Shown here: positions 27,743 to 37,262 of the stretch, in pieces
Numbering within the stretch: position 1 is the first letter of the stretch
Layout: every line of letters begins with the position of its first letter
Assembly: GCF_009495355.1 (NCBI RefSeq)
Contig: NZ_VZAD01000072.1
Coordinates: forward strand, 1-64,000
DNA length: 64,000 nucleotides
Source: Segatella copri
GTDB taxonomy: Bacteria > Bacteroidota > Bacteroidia > Bacteroidales > Bacteroidaceae
Reading direction: 5' to 3'
Notes under the pieces: model-generated
What the model was told of the DNA's origin: nothing
The model's database searches: none
What the model saw: only the letters and a program-made list of their open reading frames with translations
Made by a program: the position numbers and the translations under genes

Positions 27743-27842
27743 GGCACGGATTACACGGTTTACACTTTTTTTTCTAAAAGAATACAAGGGCGCAAGCCTC
27801 CGTGTAATCCGTGTAATCCAAGCCAAAAATTAAATCCGTGCC
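27743..27842. terminator. Nested inverted repeats, probable terminator region of parE
   Basis: GGCACGGAT (27743-27751) pairs with ATCCGTGCC (27834-27842), and CACGGATTACACGG (27745-27758) pairs with CCGTGTAATCCGTG (27800-27813). The block sits in the gap between parE (minus, stop at 27869) and the S41 protease start. GTGTAATCC is repeated several times, a common intergenic pattern. Confidence 0.55.
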
Positions 27843-27868
27843 TTTTTGTTAACCCGTGACTATCAATT

Positions 27869-29869
27869 CTAATCCAGCGGATCAGAGTCTTCATCTGGAA
27901 TATCTTCCTCGATCACCAAGTTGTCGATAATGAAGTTCTGGCGCTCCATGGTGTTCTTGCCCATGTAGTACTCTAAGAGTTTCTGCACCTGGTCGGTTTT
28001 GTGCAGAGTGACTTGTTCCAGTCGCATGTCAGGACCGATGAAATGGGCAAACTCTTCGGGAGAAATCTCGCCGAGACCCTTGAATCGGGTGATTTCAGGA
28101 TCAGGTCCCAAGTCGCGGATGGACTGCTGGCGCTCCTCGTCGCTATAGCAATAGTGCGTGATGAAGTCGCTCTTCTTCTCCTTCGGCCCCAACTTGGCGT
28201 CGGCATCGGCTATGGCCTGCTTGTTCTTTATCTTGGTTCGCTTGTTGCGCACACGGAACAAAGGCGTCTGCAGCACGTAGACATGGCCTTTCTTGATGAG
28301 GTCGGGGAAGAACTGCAGGAAGAAGGTGATGATAAGCAGACGGATGTGCATTCCGTCGACATCGGCATCGGTAGCCACGACAACCTTGTTGTAACGCAGC
28401 GAGTCGAGACCGTCCTCTATGTCGAGGGCTGCCTGGAGAAGATTGAACTCCTCGTTCTCGTACACCACTTTCTTGGTAAGACCAAAGCTGTTGAGCGGCT
28501 TACCGCGAAGGGAGAACACAGCCTGGGTGTTCACGTCGCGGCTCTTGGTGATGCTTCCGCTGGCAGAATCGCCCTCTGTAATGAAGATGGAGCTTTCCTC
28601 CTTGCGTTCGTTCTTGGCGTCGCTGAAATGGATGCGGCAGTCGCGCAACTTGCGGTTGTGCAGATTGGCCTTCTTGGCACGCTCGCGCGCCAGCTTGGTG
28701 ACGCCAGCCATCGCCTTTCGCTCGCGCTCACTCTCCTTGATCTTGCTCTCCAGCACCTCGGCCACGTCTTTATGGATGTGCAGATAGTTGTCCACCTCTT
28801 TCTTCAGAAAATCGCCCACATACTTGTTGATGGTCTCGCCGCCATTGGGAGTCATCGTGGTACTGCCGAGCTTGATCTTCGTCTGACTCTCGAAGACGGG
28901 TTCCTCGACATTGATGGCTATAGCTGCCACCAGGCCGTTGCGAATGTCGCCATACTCGTACTTACCGAAGAATTCCTTGATGGTCTTGGCAATGTGCTCC
29001 TTGAAGGCGCTCTGATGAGTTCCGCCCTGCGTGGTGTGCTGACCGTTGACAAAGGAATAGTACTCCTCGCCATACTGGTTGGTGTGGGTGAAAGCCACCT
29101 CGATGTCCTCGCCCTTCATGTGGATGATGTCGTAGAGACCGTCATTGGTCATGTTGTCGGTAAGAAGATCCTGCAAACCGTGGCGACTCAGGATGCGACG
29201 ACCATTGTGCATGATGGTAAGGCCCGTATTGAGATAGGTGTAGTTGCGAAGCATCGTCTCCACGATATCATCGTGGAAGCTGTAGTTCTTGAAGAGAGTG
29301 TTGTCGGGCTCGAAAAAGATGTAGGTTCCGTTCTCATCCTCGGTCTTTGAGGTCTTGTCGCTTTTCAGAATGCCCCGTTCGAAGACAAGATGGCGCACCT
29401 TTCCCTCGCGGAAAGACTTCACCTCGAAATGAGAGCTGAGGGCATTGACCGCCTTCACACCCACACCATTCAGGCCCACACTCTTCTTGAAGGCCTTGCT
29501 GTCGTACTTGCCACCAGTATTGAGCACGCTGACAGCTTCGACAAGCTTGCCCTGCGGAATGCCTCGGCCATAATCGCGCACGCTGACACGAAGATTGTCC
29601 TCGATGTCGATTTCGAGTCGCGCTCCGGCGCCCATCTTGAACTCGTCGATGGAGTTGTCCACCACCTCTTTCAAGAGCACATAGATGCCGTCTTCGGGCA
29701 GATTGCCATCGCCCAAACGTCCGATGTACATACCTGGACGGGTACGTACATGCTCCATATCGCTCAAGTGGCGGATATTGTCATCTGTATATTCTACAGG
29801 TTGCTCCTGAGGGGTATTTGCCAGTTCTTCAGCAGCACCCTTTTCATTCAAGTTTTTATCTTCAGGCAT
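27869..29869 (-). CDS. parE: DNA topoisomerase IV subunit B
   Basis: 666 residues. GHKL ATPase motifs ([10 protein letters not shown], then [12 protein letters not shown] upstream), a transducer domain, the Toprim Glu in TEGDSASGS and the metal-binding DADVDG. The phrase [10 protein letters not shown] and the [10 protein letters not shown] block before it favour ParE over GyrB (DGSHI type). With ParC it separates replicated chromosomes. No parC gene is in the window. Confidence 0.85.
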   Translation of the reverse strand: MPEDKNLNEKGAAEELANTPQEQPVEYTDDNIRHLSDMEHVRTRPGMYIGRLGDGNLPEDGIYVLLKEVVDNSIDEFKMGAGARLEIDIEDNLRVSVRDYGRGIPQGKLVEAVSVLNTGGKYDSKAFKKSVGLNGVGVKAVNALSSHFEVKSFREGKVRHLVFERGILKSDKTSKTEDENGTYIFFEPDNTLFKNYSFHDDIVETMLRNYTYLNTGLTIMHNGRRILSRHGLQDLLTDNMTNDGLYDIIHMKGEDIEVAFTHTNQYGEEYYSFVNGQHTTQGGTHQSAFKEHIAKTIKEFFGKYEYGDIRNGLVAAIAINVEEPVFESQTKIKLGSTTMTPNGGETINKYVGDFLKKEVDNYLHIHKDVAEVLESKIKESERERKAMAGVTKLARERAKKANLHNRKLRDCRIHFSDAKNERKEESSIFITEGDSASGSITKSRDVNTQAVFSLRGKPLNSFGLTKKVVYENEEFNLLQAALDIEDGLDSLRYNKVVVATDADVDGMHIRLLIITFFLQFFPDLIKKGHVYVLQTPLFRVRNKRTKIKNKQAIADADAKLGPKEKKSDFITHYCYSDEERQQSIRDLGPDPEITRFKGLGEISPEEFAHFIGPDMRLEQVTLHKTDQVQKLLEYYMGKNTMERQNFIIDNLVIEEDIPDEDSDPLD

Positions 29870-29917
29870 AAATTCCTCCTTGTAATTCTGATTTTATTTT
29901 ATACGAACAGTTGCTAT

Positions 29918-31069
29918 TTACTTGATTTTCTTAATATAACAGTTGCGGCGCTTATGAAGGATTGGGTCTAAGACGCCCCATTGTCCCTGCACAGCAACAT
30001 TGTCTTCCATTTCCACCTGTGTTTCTCCCCACTCGATTCCATACTTCTGATAGATAGGAATCAGGTCGGCAAAAAGCAGCGCATTGGCACCCTTGGCACG
30101 GTATTCCGGCTGGATACCGATGAGCAGGAGGTCAACGATCTTGGTCTTATGGAACTTGATGGCACGCAGCAGATGCCACCAACCGAAAGGAAACAGTCTG
30201 CCCCTATGGCATTTCTGCAAGGCTTTGGTAAGAGAAGGCATCGTAATACCGATTCCTATCATCTTATGATCCTCTGTAGTCCAATCTTCGATGGCAGTCA
30301 CAAAGTTCAGATCGAGCAAAGCTAAATACATCTTGATATACTGGTCTATCTGCTTCTGCGAGAGTTCAGAATAGCCATAGAGATGCTTGTATGTATTATT
30401 GATGAGGTCGAAAATCTTCTGCCCGTATCCGCCCTGATAAATATCCTTACGGGTAAGTTTGCGGACATGGAGATTGTATCTTTTCTCTATCATCGCCGCT
30501 ATCTTGGAATATTTCTCCGGGATGGTATCTGGCACTATCAGCTTATACTCTACGTACTTATTATCTACGGTAAAACCCTCCAAAGCCTCTACGTGCTCCG
30601 GATAATATGAATAATTGTAGATGGTAGGCATGGTGCCGAGCTGGTCAAAGCCCCAGGTAAGCATACCTTCTGGATCCATATCCGTAAAACCAAGCGGACC
30701 TACAATATCTTCCATTCCCTTCTCCTTGCCATATTTCTCTACAGCATCGAAGAGAGCCTTGGAAACCTCACGGTCGTCGATGAAATCAATCCACCCGAAG
30801 CGCACGGACTTACGGTCCCAACGCTTATTGGCCTTATGGTTGATAATAGCAGCGACACGTCCCACTACCTTGCCCTCTTTATAAGCAAGGAAATACTCTG
30901 CCTCGCAAAACTCGAAAGCGGCATTGCGATCTTTGCTAAGTGTGTTCATGTCGTCGCTGAAAAGATTGGGCGCATCATACGGATTGCCCTCGTATAGGTC
31001 GTAATGGAAGTCGATGAACGTCTTCAAGTCCTTCTTGTTTTCGACCTTTCGAATCTCTATTAATGACAT
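29918..31069 (-). CDS. GNAT-like conserved protein of unknown function
   Basis: 383 residues, no signal peptide. An N-terminal stretch (YFLAYKEGKVVGRVAAIINHKANK) has the look of a GNAT acetyltransferase strand, and a second GNAT-like region appears near 320-345 (LLLIGIQPEYRAKGANALLF). It may be a tandem GNAT protein. This family is common in Bacteroidales genomes next to housekeeping genes; the substrate is not known. It ends 48 bp before parE begins on the same strand. Confidence 0.6.
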   Translation of the reverse strand: MSLIEIRKVENKKDLKTFIDFHYDLYEGNPYDAPNLFSDDMNTLSKDRNAAFEFCEAEYFLAYKEGKVVGRVAAIINHKANKRWDRKSVRFGWIDFIDDREVSKALFDAVEKYGKEKGMEDIVGPLGFTDMDPEGMLTWGFDQLGTMPTIYNYSYYPEHVEALEGFTVDNKYVEYKLIVPDTIPEKYSKIAAMIEKRYNLHVRKLTRKDIYQGGYGQKIFDLINNTYKHLYGYSELSQKQIDQYIKMYLALLDLNFVTAIEDWTTEDHKMIGIGITMPSLTKALQKCHRGRLFPFGWWHLLRAIKFHKTKIVDLLLIGIQPEYRAKGANALLFADLIPIYQKYGIEWGETQVEMEDNVAVQGQWGVLDPILHKRRNCYIKKIK

Positions 31070-31102
31070 TATCTCAAACTAGTTTGTTACTTTAAAGCAT
31101 GC

Positions 31103-31146
31103 AAAAATAGCAATATTTGGTCAAACAGCCAAATATTGCTATTTTT
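31103..31146. terminator. Strong hairpin terminator
   Basis: A perfect 18-bp stem, AAAAATAGCAATATTTGG (31103-31120) with its complement at 31129-31146, flanked by A and T runs. It lies between the CE7-like esterase stop (31292) and the GNAT-like start (31069) and should end the esterase transcript. Confidence 0.8.
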
Positions 31147-31291
31147 TTTGCAGTTTTTTATGAGGTTGACAAGTATATTGGTGATTTATTTTGCCTCAAT
31201 ATTGGTTTTATCAACTGATTTCGCCTGTCAGATTACTGAGTTTTCGCAAATAGGACAGTTCCGTCATTTTCAGCCAATTTTGCTTAGCTGC

Positions 31292-32629
31292 TTATTTCAG
31301 AAGATGTGCTTTTATCCACTCCATCTGTCCGCGGTTGGTTTCTGTTGTCGTCCAATGCTCGTTGATCGGGGTAAGCAGACTCTCCTTAGTACATTTCAGC
31401 GTGTTCCAGACAGCATAGCTGGTTGTTGGAGGACAGGTCACATCGTTGTAGCCCCATGTAAGATAAGTAGGAGCCTTGACGTAACGGGCAAAATTGACTA
31501 CATCGAAGTAAGCCAGGGTGTTGAGACAGTCCTTATTGCTCAATATCTGAGGCTGACGGCAGAAGTGTGGATAACCGCCCGTTCCGCCCTTAGCCGCATA
31601 ACCCGCCATGTCGCTAAGGGCAGGATGATTGGCTACACATTGGGTGACACGACTGTCGAGTCCTGCTGCGATAATGGCCAAGGCTCCGCCCTGACTGCCG
31701 CCCTGCACAGCAACATTCTTGCCATCCCACTCGGGAAGCGAAGTCAGGAAATCGATACAACGAACCAAGCCTACATAGACATGCTTCATATAATAAATGT
31801 CCTTGTTCTCCAAACCATTGGCCAAATAACCGCCATTACGGTCGTTGAAAGCACGACTGATCTCGCCAAAAGTCTCTGACGAAATGCGTGGGTCGAGGCC
31901 ATGAATCTCCACCTCAAATCGAACAAAGCCATTCTCGGCATAATACTTGTTGCGCATAGGATCCTTGATGGTCTTGATGCCTGCTCCTGGAGGACAGAGC
32001 ACTACGGGATGCTTGCCTGGCTGGGCATTCTTGGGATAGAACAGGAAGCCATACATGGAATGGCCCATTTTGTCGATCTGGAGTTTGACGAGATAACAGT
32101 CTATCTTGTCGGTACAATAGTCCTTGTACAACTCCTTGGTATAAGACATAGGCACCTGTTTCAGCTCCTCCACGTTCTTCTGCCAGAAGCTTCTGAAATC
32201 CTGGGGCTCCTGCGTATAGGGTTTTATCTTGTCGACCGAGAATCCCACCTTGATATGATGCTCATAGGTCTTTCCGTCGAGACTGACAGATAGTTTCATG
32301 TCGCGGAATCCTGGAGTCTTCTTCGTTCCCATATTGATGACAGCACGTCCATTCTTCAGCTTCACGCTTCCATGCTTGTCGGGCTGGAGCATGTCGTTGC
32401 CTATGGAATATTTCAGTTCGCCATCACGGGGAATGCCATACTTGCAGAAACTCACCTCCACCTTGGCATTCTCGCCGGTCTGATAGAGCCAGTCGGCATG
32501 GTCGGGCACAGTGAGCCAAAGATAGTCGCTCTTATAAGGATAGTTCTCCGCTTTGATGTTTTGTACACCACTCATGTTCATCGCCAAGATAAACGCGAGC
32601 AATAAAAAGATTGTTTTTAATTTGTTCAT
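31292..32629 (-). CDS. Secreted acetyl esterase (AXE1/CE7-like)
   Basis: 445 residues with a signal peptide (MNKLKTIFLLLAFILAMNMSG) and an N-terminal beta domain of about 125 residues before the alpha/beta hydrolase. The triad can be placed: Ser312 in VQGGSQGGA, Asp396 in TWGYNDVTCPP and His425 in NEHWTTT, as in PF05448 acetyl xylan esterases and cephalosporin C deacetylases. It likely removes acetyl groups from xylo-oligosaccharides or similar glycans outside the cytoplasm. It has its own promoter and terminator and no other polysaccharide genes next to it. Confidence 0.85.
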   Translation of the reverse strand: MNKLKTIFLLLAFILAMNMSGVQNIKAENYPYKSDYLWLTVPDHADWLYQTGENAKVEVSFCKYGIPRDGELKYSIGNDMLQPDKHGSVKLKNGRAVINMGTKKTPGFRDMKLSVSLDGKTYEHHIKVGFSVDKIKPYTQEPQDFRSFWQKNVEELKQVPMSYTKELYKDYCTDKIDCYLVKLQIDKMGHSMYGFLFYPKNAQPGKHPVVLCPPGAGIKTIKDPMRNKYYAENGFVRFEVEIHGLDPRISSETFGEISRAFNDRNGGYLANGLENKDIYYMKHVYVGLVRCIDFLTSLPEWDGKNVAVQGGSQGGALAIIAAGLDSRVTQCVANHPALSDMAGYAAKGGTGGYPHFCRQPQILSNKDCLNTLAYFDVVNFARYVKAPTYLTWGYNDVTCPPTTSYAVWNTLKCTKESLLTPINEHWTTTETNRGQMEWIKAHLLK

Positions 32630-32705
32630 AAATAGTAGCTTATTTTTTTGTTACTCAACTTTCGCTGGGTTCAGTTTGTTATTTGTATCGGCTTCATGTC
32701 TTCTG

Positions 32706-32737
32706 CAAAATTAAGAAAATTAAGGATAAATTCCAAA
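32706..32737 (-). promoter_or_regulatory. Promoter of the CE7-like esterase
   Basis: On the minus strand, -33 TTTG (32734-32737) and -7 TAATTTTG (32706-32713), 20 bp apart, about 77 bp before the esterase start. Confidence 0.7.
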
Positions 32738-32762
32738 CATTCAGAAAGAATTTCCTAACTTT

Positions 32763-34187
32763 TCATGCATTTTCTAAAATTTTATCCGTTATCAGCAGCA
32801 CATGACTGTCGTCAGACAAGGTAGTGGCGAAGATATAGGTTTCGCCTCCATCCTTCAACTTCAGTCGCTTGCGCAATTCTGCTACAGAGAGAGGAAAGTT
32901 GCGGGTGGCAATATTGGCCTTCACAATGCCTTGCAAATGGCGCTTGAGTTCTTTCTTGTTGAAGGAAGAAACGGCACGGATACGGAAGGAACGGCCTGGA
33001 AAATCGGCTACAGAAAACTGGCTCACGAAAAGGTGACTGTTCTTGGAGAGCATCGAGACAGAATAACGCTCGGAAAGAACTCCGAAACAGCCTGCTTTCA
33101 TCAGCGAGGCATTCGGCTCATAGAGATATTGAGCCGAATCTAAGTCGGCTGCTGCTATGCGGGTTACAGAAGAAGCCATTTCGGCATCATCGCAGACAAA
33201 CGACTGAGTATCGTTGACACAACAAATGCGAAGGCGACTGTTTTCGTCCATATTTCGCGCTGAGAGCACCAACAAGAGCTCCTTGCACTCATTGTTCACA
33301 GAAACAACATGAACCTCTCTCACACACCTTAATTCACTTACAGCACGATGCCAGTCGAGCATCGGAGACAGTTTGATGACTACAAAATCGGCTTTCTGGA
33401 GCATTTCCTCTTGAAGCCTGGTTACATCGGGGGTGCAGTCTTGAAGACTTACCACCTTGTTGCCGGCATCATCACGACGGGCTGGATCAATATAGATTAC
33501 CCGAAGACCAGAATGATTCGGAATCGCATGAAGCACCTCTACTCCATCTCCATTCTTCACGACGACATGCTTTAATCCCAATCGTTCAAAATTCTCCTTC
33601 GCCGCTTCACAAAGATGCTTTTGCCGTTCTACATACATCGACTTAGCGCCCAATCGGGCTGCCATATAAGAGAAGTCGACTCCAAAACCTCCAGTAAGGT
33701 CAACAAACTCAATTTCTGCAACAGAATCTCCTGAGCAAGCATCGCCTTTGGTTTTGTTAACACAACCACCTGTTTCTGTTAATATCTGTTGCTTTTCACA
33801 AGTGCCTTCATTTTGAGCGAATTCTGAATCAACTGTACTCTTGGTTGCAAATTCGCAAATTTTAGAATCAACGCCCTGAGACATGGTTTCTCCTTGAAAA
33901 GAAGAAAGAGAAGAAACTCCCAATAATCGTGCAGCCAATTCGGCTTTATAAAGAGCAGTCTGCTCTGACGAGCATTGCTCCATCGAGATGTGAGGTGGAT
34001 AAATGATGCCGTCGATGCTGGCCCAGCGAGGCAACTTGATACGAGCCATCTGTCGACCACGTATCTGGTCGAGAGCAAAAGGCATATTGACCTCAGGATT
34101 CTTGCTTCCGAGGAAAGCCAGCTGTCGAACGTCGTCGTCCTGATGCTGGCGAATAAAATCTAAAGTCGCTTGGTTCATCGTTGTCAT
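32763..34187 (-). CDS. SAM-dependent methyltransferase with THUMP-like domain
   Basis: 474 residues. The SAM-binding region is VEFVDLTGGFGVDFSYMAARLG, split here as FVDLTGGFGVDF (about 182-193), followed by YIDPARRD, the hallmark of this Bacteroidetes family. The C-terminal part (about 360-474) matches a THUMP-like domain (RSFRIRAVSSFNKKELKRHL). Likely an RNA methyltransferase; the target is unknown. An insertion of about 60 residues (about 97-158, with several Cys, Ser and Thr) sits between the N-terminal helices and the SAM domain and looks poorly conserved. Confidence 0.75.
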   Translation of the reverse strand: MTTMNQATLDFIRQHQDDDVRQLAFLGSKNPEVNMPFALDQIRGRQMARIKLPRWASIDGIIYPPHISMEQCSSEQTALYKAELAARLLGVSSLSSFQGETMSQGVDSKICEFATKSTVDSEFAQNEGTCEKQQILTETGGCVNKTKGDACSGDSVAEIEFVDLTGGFGVDFSYMAARLGAKSMYVERQKHLCEAAKENFERLGLKHVVVKNGDGVEVLHAIPNHSGLRVIYIDPARRDDAGNKVVSLQDCTPDVTRLQEEMLQKADFVVIKLSPMLDWHRAVSELRCVREVHVVSVNNECKELLLVLSARNMDENSRLRICCVNDTQSFVCDDAEMASSVTRIAAADLDSAQYLYEPNASLMKAGCFGVLSERYSVSMLSKNSHLFVSQFSVADFPGRSFRIRAVSSFNKKELKRHLQGIVKANIATRNFPLSVAELRKRLKLKDGGETYIFATTLSDDSHVLLITDKILENA

Positions 34188-34215
34188 CTCCCTTATCTTG
34201 ACTATGGCGATGCAT

Positions 34216-34527
34216 TTATCCGACTACCAGCGAGAATTGCAGCCCTAAAGCATTTGCTATTCTCAAGAAAGTGGAGAGTTGCATATCTGTTTGACCCTTT
34301 TCCAGAGCAGAGACATACTCTCTCTTCTTGCCGATTTTCTCAGCAAGAGCCTTCTGCGTCATCTTCTGTTTCTTACGCTCGTCTTTTAACAACTCTGCAT
34401 AATACCAAGCCTTGGCCCTGGCATCAAAATCTTTACGAGCCTCGCTATTAGGCTCGCCATATTTTTCTTGCAAAACATCATCAAATGTTCTCAACTTAGA
34501 CAGTTTTTCTTCATTAAACTTCAACAT
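34216..34527 (-). CDS. XRE-family HTH protein, orphan antitoxin-like
   Basis: 103 residues from the ATG at 34527 (MLKFNEEKLSKLRTFDDV). A longer start at 34563 exists but it lies 0-4 bp from a -7 box (34561-34568), so transcripts would begin after it; the shorter start is chosen. The C-terminal half is a helix-turn-helix (MTQKALAEKIGKKREYVSAL), as in HigA-type antitoxins. No toxin gene is found on either side: the upstream gap has only repeats and the downstream gene is the THUMP-like methyltransferase 28 bp away. It may be a solo regulator or the remains of a toxin-antitoxin pair. Confidence 0.7.
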   Translation of the reverse strand: MLKFNEEKLSKLRTFDDVLQEKYGEPNSEARKDFDARAKAWYYAELLKDERKKQKMTQKALAEKIGKKREYVSALEKGQTDMQLSTFLRIANALGLQFSLVVG

Positions 34528-34560
34528 AAGCCCTGCCGTATATTTTCTTCTTCCATGCTG

Positions 34561-34592
34561 CAAAAATAAGAAAAATATTAGTTACTTCCAAA
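34561..34592 (-). promoter_or_regulatory. Promoter of the XRE gene
   Basis: On the minus strand, -33 TTTG (34589-34592) and -7 TATTTTTG (34561-34568) with 20 bp between. It decides the start codon of the XRE gene, because the ATG at 34563 would lie upstream of the transcription start. Confidence 0.75.
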
Positions 34593-34657
34593 TGTTTAGG
34601 AAGAAATTTATTACTTTTCCGTTTTTCTTTCGAAAAGGGTATTACACTATTAGTTAT

Positions 34658-34678
34658 AAGGTCGCGAATTGCGACCTT
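34658..34678. other. Hairpin in the XRE-helicase gap
   Basis: AAGGTCGC (34658-34665) and GCGACCTT (34671-34678) with a 5-base loop. A closely similar hairpin (AAGTCGCA / TGCGACTT) lies at 35139-35157, so the two frame the repeat-rich gap. Confidence 0.5.
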
Positions 34679-34760
34679 AATCCATCAAGTTGATTCTGGA
34701 GGAACAAAGCGAGAAGTATCCTGCTATCGACATTTTGCTTTTTTGAAATAGAATTAGCAC

Positions 34761-35008
34761 AAAACCCTTCACCCTTCATCTATCGTTTGGAATCCCCAGG
34801 GTTTATCGGGGTTTCAAGCATTGAAGGGGGCTAAATAACCCTTCATCACCCTTCATATGGTCATAATAGACGCCCCGAACCGGTCATAATAGAAGCCTCG
34901 GACTGGTCATAATAGAAGGCAAATAATGGCCTTAAATAGAAGCATGGGCAAACTCTGTCTATCAGTCGAAATCTGAAAATGGCAAATAGATGAAGGGTGA
35001 AGGGTTTT
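34761..35008. repeat. 248-bp element with 23-bp inverted ends and internal 23-bp tandem repeats
   Basis: The ends are a perfect 23-bp inverted pair containing ACCCTTCACCCTTCATCTAT (34761-34783 and 34986-35008). Inside are three direct copies starting GGTCATAATAGA at 34859, 34882 and 34905, each 23 bp apart, and extra CCCTTCATCACCCTTCAT. It has no ORF. It could be a MITE-like element, a structured RNA or a protein-binding array. Confidence 0.75.
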
Positions 35009-35018
35009 TGCGTAATCC

Positions 35019-35060
35019 ATTTTTATAAATACTGATGCTATTTTTATAAATACTGGTGCT
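35019..35060. repeat. Two tandem 21-bp repeats
   Basis: Two adjacent 21-bp units (35019-35039 and 35040-35060) of the form ATTTTTATAAATACT then GATGCT or GGTGCT, differing at one base. They are next to the 248-bp inverted-repeat element. Confidence 0.7.
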
Positions 35061-35138
35061 ATAAAAATGCCTACTTATGGCACAAAAGTGCCCTCTCAGG
35101 AGCAATGATACAGAAGGGGAAGAATTTTCCTTCGTTCA

Positions 35139-35157
35139 AAGTCGCATAATGCGACTT
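35139..35157 (-). terminator. Hairpin after the helicase gene
   Basis: AAGTCGCA / TGCGACTT around a 3-base loop, 25 bp past the helicase stop on the minus strand. The T-run is weak, so termination is plausible but not certain. Confidence 0.45.
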
Positions 35158-35182
35158 CCAAACACGAATGGCTATTTTCAAG

Positions 35183-37237
35183 TCATTGCTCTAATTTTAC
35201 AAGAGCACGGCGAAGCTTTCGGAAGCAACTCTCATCCTTACATTTAGAGAATATCTTCAAGAACTCGTTATGAGAAATCCGTTTGTCATTAAATGCTTCG
35301 AGCAATTCAGTATGCTTTTCATTTTTTTCAAAATCAAGCTCAATGTCCAAAGCATGAATTTCTTTTCTCATCATTATGTAAGCATACGGATACTCAGGAC
35401 AAAGCGAAAGGAGCTCTTTACAAAATGGAGCCACCTTGTTGCCAACATGCTCATTGACTTTTGCCTCAAAAAGAAGCAACTTCTTGTCGATAGCTTTCTT
35501 TTCTTCACTTTCTTGAGATATACTAACGATTTGGAATGTTGTATCGTATGCCTCATCAAATCTCTTGAGTTCATAAAGAGCACGTCCCTTGACAAACATA
35601 GCTTCAAGACACTGTTTTCTTCCAAGAACCATATCCGCATAGCCTATTGCTTCTTCGTAACGTTTGCCATAAAGACAGATAACTGCATTGAGAAAGTTAG
35701 CTGTCATACTGCAATCTTTCAAGAGCTCGATCTTTTTAGTCCTCCCCAAAAGGCATTTGTCATCCAACATAATATCAAACATCCTTTTTGCCATAAGTGC
35801 AGCGTTACGATAATCATTCTTGCGAATCTTACTCAATACCAACCGCAAGCAAGTTTTAGAAGCCATATCATAATCTTTCGCATTGAGATATTGATAAATG
35901 GCTTTTCCTGCTTCTATTTCATCATCTATCATGTCAACATCATTAAAAGAATTGGCAAAAGCTCTCACTTCTTGATTTTGAGAAACATGATATGGACAAA
36001 TCGGGTTGCTGAGAGTCAAACCATCCAAGGAACGCAAACGACTGATGGCTACATATGCCTGCCCAGGAAGAAAGGTTCCATGGGATAAGTCGAAGTGCAT
36101 TTTGTCGAAGGTCATTCCTTGCGACCGATGGATCGTAATAGCCCAAGCCAATTTAAGAGGAAATTGGGTAAACGTTCCTACGACTTTGGTTTCCATCTGA
36201 TGAGTAGTACGATTATATTTGCTTTTGACGTTATCCCAGCTAACCTTATTAACGTCTATAACTCGACCACTCTCTAATGTGACCAGAATCTTGTCATCAT
36301 TGAGTTCTGAAACCTTACCGATGGTTCCATTCATATAGCCACACCCTACATTGTTGCGACAGAATATAACTTGCGCACCCACTTTCAATCTAAGGATCTC
36401 CGGTACAGGTGCATCTTGCTTCTTAAATTCATCTTGAATTTTAGCCTGATAGGAGAACACCTCTGCCTGAATGGATTCCAGTTTTTGTTCATTTATCTTT
36501 TCTGCCATTTTATTGAAAGCAGTCAAGGTTATGGAGAAGTCTTGACTATCATATTCCTTGCCGACATGTTGGTTCAGTAGTTCCAAGTCTTCAGATTTCA
36601 CCTCACCAATACGCAACTTGTCCAAAATATCAAGAAACTTCTCATCTTTTTGACGATAAACCTTTTGAAACTCAATCTTAGGCAGATTCATTCTCTTCAA
36701 AACAAATGCTTTATAGAAGAAAGGAGTCCCTGCTCCGTAAAGATCATGGAGCATTTCTGCATCTGCACTATTTTCCTTCAAGATAGGAGGCAACTGAAAT
36801 AAATCACCTACAAAGACAACTTGTTTGCCACCAAAAGGCATATTGGTTTTAAACACCAAACGAAGACATCTATCCATGCCATCCACCATGTCGCTCCTTA
36901 CCATGGAAACCTCATCCACGATAATCGTATCTATTTCTTCGAGAATGCATTTATTCTCATAAGAGAGCACCATCTTGGTATGTGGACCTATAGCTTGCAT
37001 AGGAAAGCCAAAGAAAGAATGCATAGTTTGTCCACCGACAGCAATTGCAGCAATACCTGTTGGAGCCAAGACTAAGAATTTCTTGTCTATTTCTTCCAAG
37101 ATACGCTTGATGAATGTAGTTTTTCCTGTCCCCGCTTTTCCTGTGATGAAAAGACTGGTGTTGGTGTTTGCTACAAGTTCAAATGCTTTCTGCTGTTCTG
37201 CATTCTGCAAGTCGAGGTTTGAATTGTTCTTTCTCAT
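35183..37237 (-). CDS. PIF1/RecD-like superfamily 1 helicase
   Basis: 684 residues. Motif I GKAGTGKT at 33-40, motif Ia APTGIAAIAVGGQT, motif II IIVDEVSM (Asp108, Glu109), motif III VFVGDLFQLPP and the C-terminal ATPase motifs TIHRSQGMTFD and YVAISRLRSLDG place it with PIF1-like 5'-3' DNA helicases. Residues about 440-684 form a helical, TPR-like extension not typical of small PIF1 proteins. It lies downstream of the receiver gene on the same strand, but a terminator separates them and it has its own promoter carrying the same 19-bp dyad as the kinase gene. A role in replication restart or DNA repair is likely; a link to the kinase system is inferred from the shared dyad. Confidence 0.85.
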   Translation of the reverse strand: MRKNNSNLDLQNAEQQKAFELVANTNTSLFITGKAGTGKTTFIKRILEEIDKKFLVLAPTGIAAIAVGGQTMHSFFGFPMQAIGPHTKMVLSYENKCILEEIDTIIVDEVSMVRSDMVDGMDRCLRLVFKTNMPFGGKQVVFVGDLFQLPPILKENSADAEMLHDLYGAGTPFFYKAFVLKRMNLPKIEFQKVYRQKDEKFLDILDKLRIGEVKSEDLELLNQHVGKEYDSQDFSITLTAFNKMAEKINEQKLESIQAEVFSYQAKIQDEFKKQDAPVPEILRLKVGAQVIFCRNNVGCGYMNGTIGKVSELNDDKILVTLESGRVIDVNKVSWDNVKSKYNRTTHQMETKVVGTFTQFPLKLAWAITIHRSQGMTFDKMHFDLSHGTFLPGQAYVAISRLRSLDGLTLSNPICPYHVSQNQEVRAFANSFNDVDMIDDEIEAGKAIYQYLNAKDYDMASKTCLRLVLSKIRKNDYRNAALMAKRMFDIMLDDKCLLGRTKKIELLKDCSMTANFLNAVICLYGKRYEEAIGYADMVLGRKQCLEAMFVKGRALYELKRFDEAYDTTFQIVSISQESEEKKAIDKKLLLFEAKVNEHVGNKVAPFCKELLSLCPEYPYAYIMMRKEIHALDIELDFEKNEKHTELLEAFNDKRISHNEFLKIFSKCKDESCFRKLRRALVKLEQ

Positions 37238-37262
37238 ATCGTCGTTCTTTTGTTTCTCGAAG

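Noticed and set aside
28001..29350. 449-codon plus-strand open frame opposite parE
   Set aside because: It lies fully antisense to parE, whose ATPase and Toprim motifs are intact; its residues show no domain and it has no promoter or spacing logic.
34216..35182. Toxin-antitoxin pair with XRE antitoxin
   Set aside because: No RelE/HigB-like ORF is found on either side in any frame; only repeats lie upstream.
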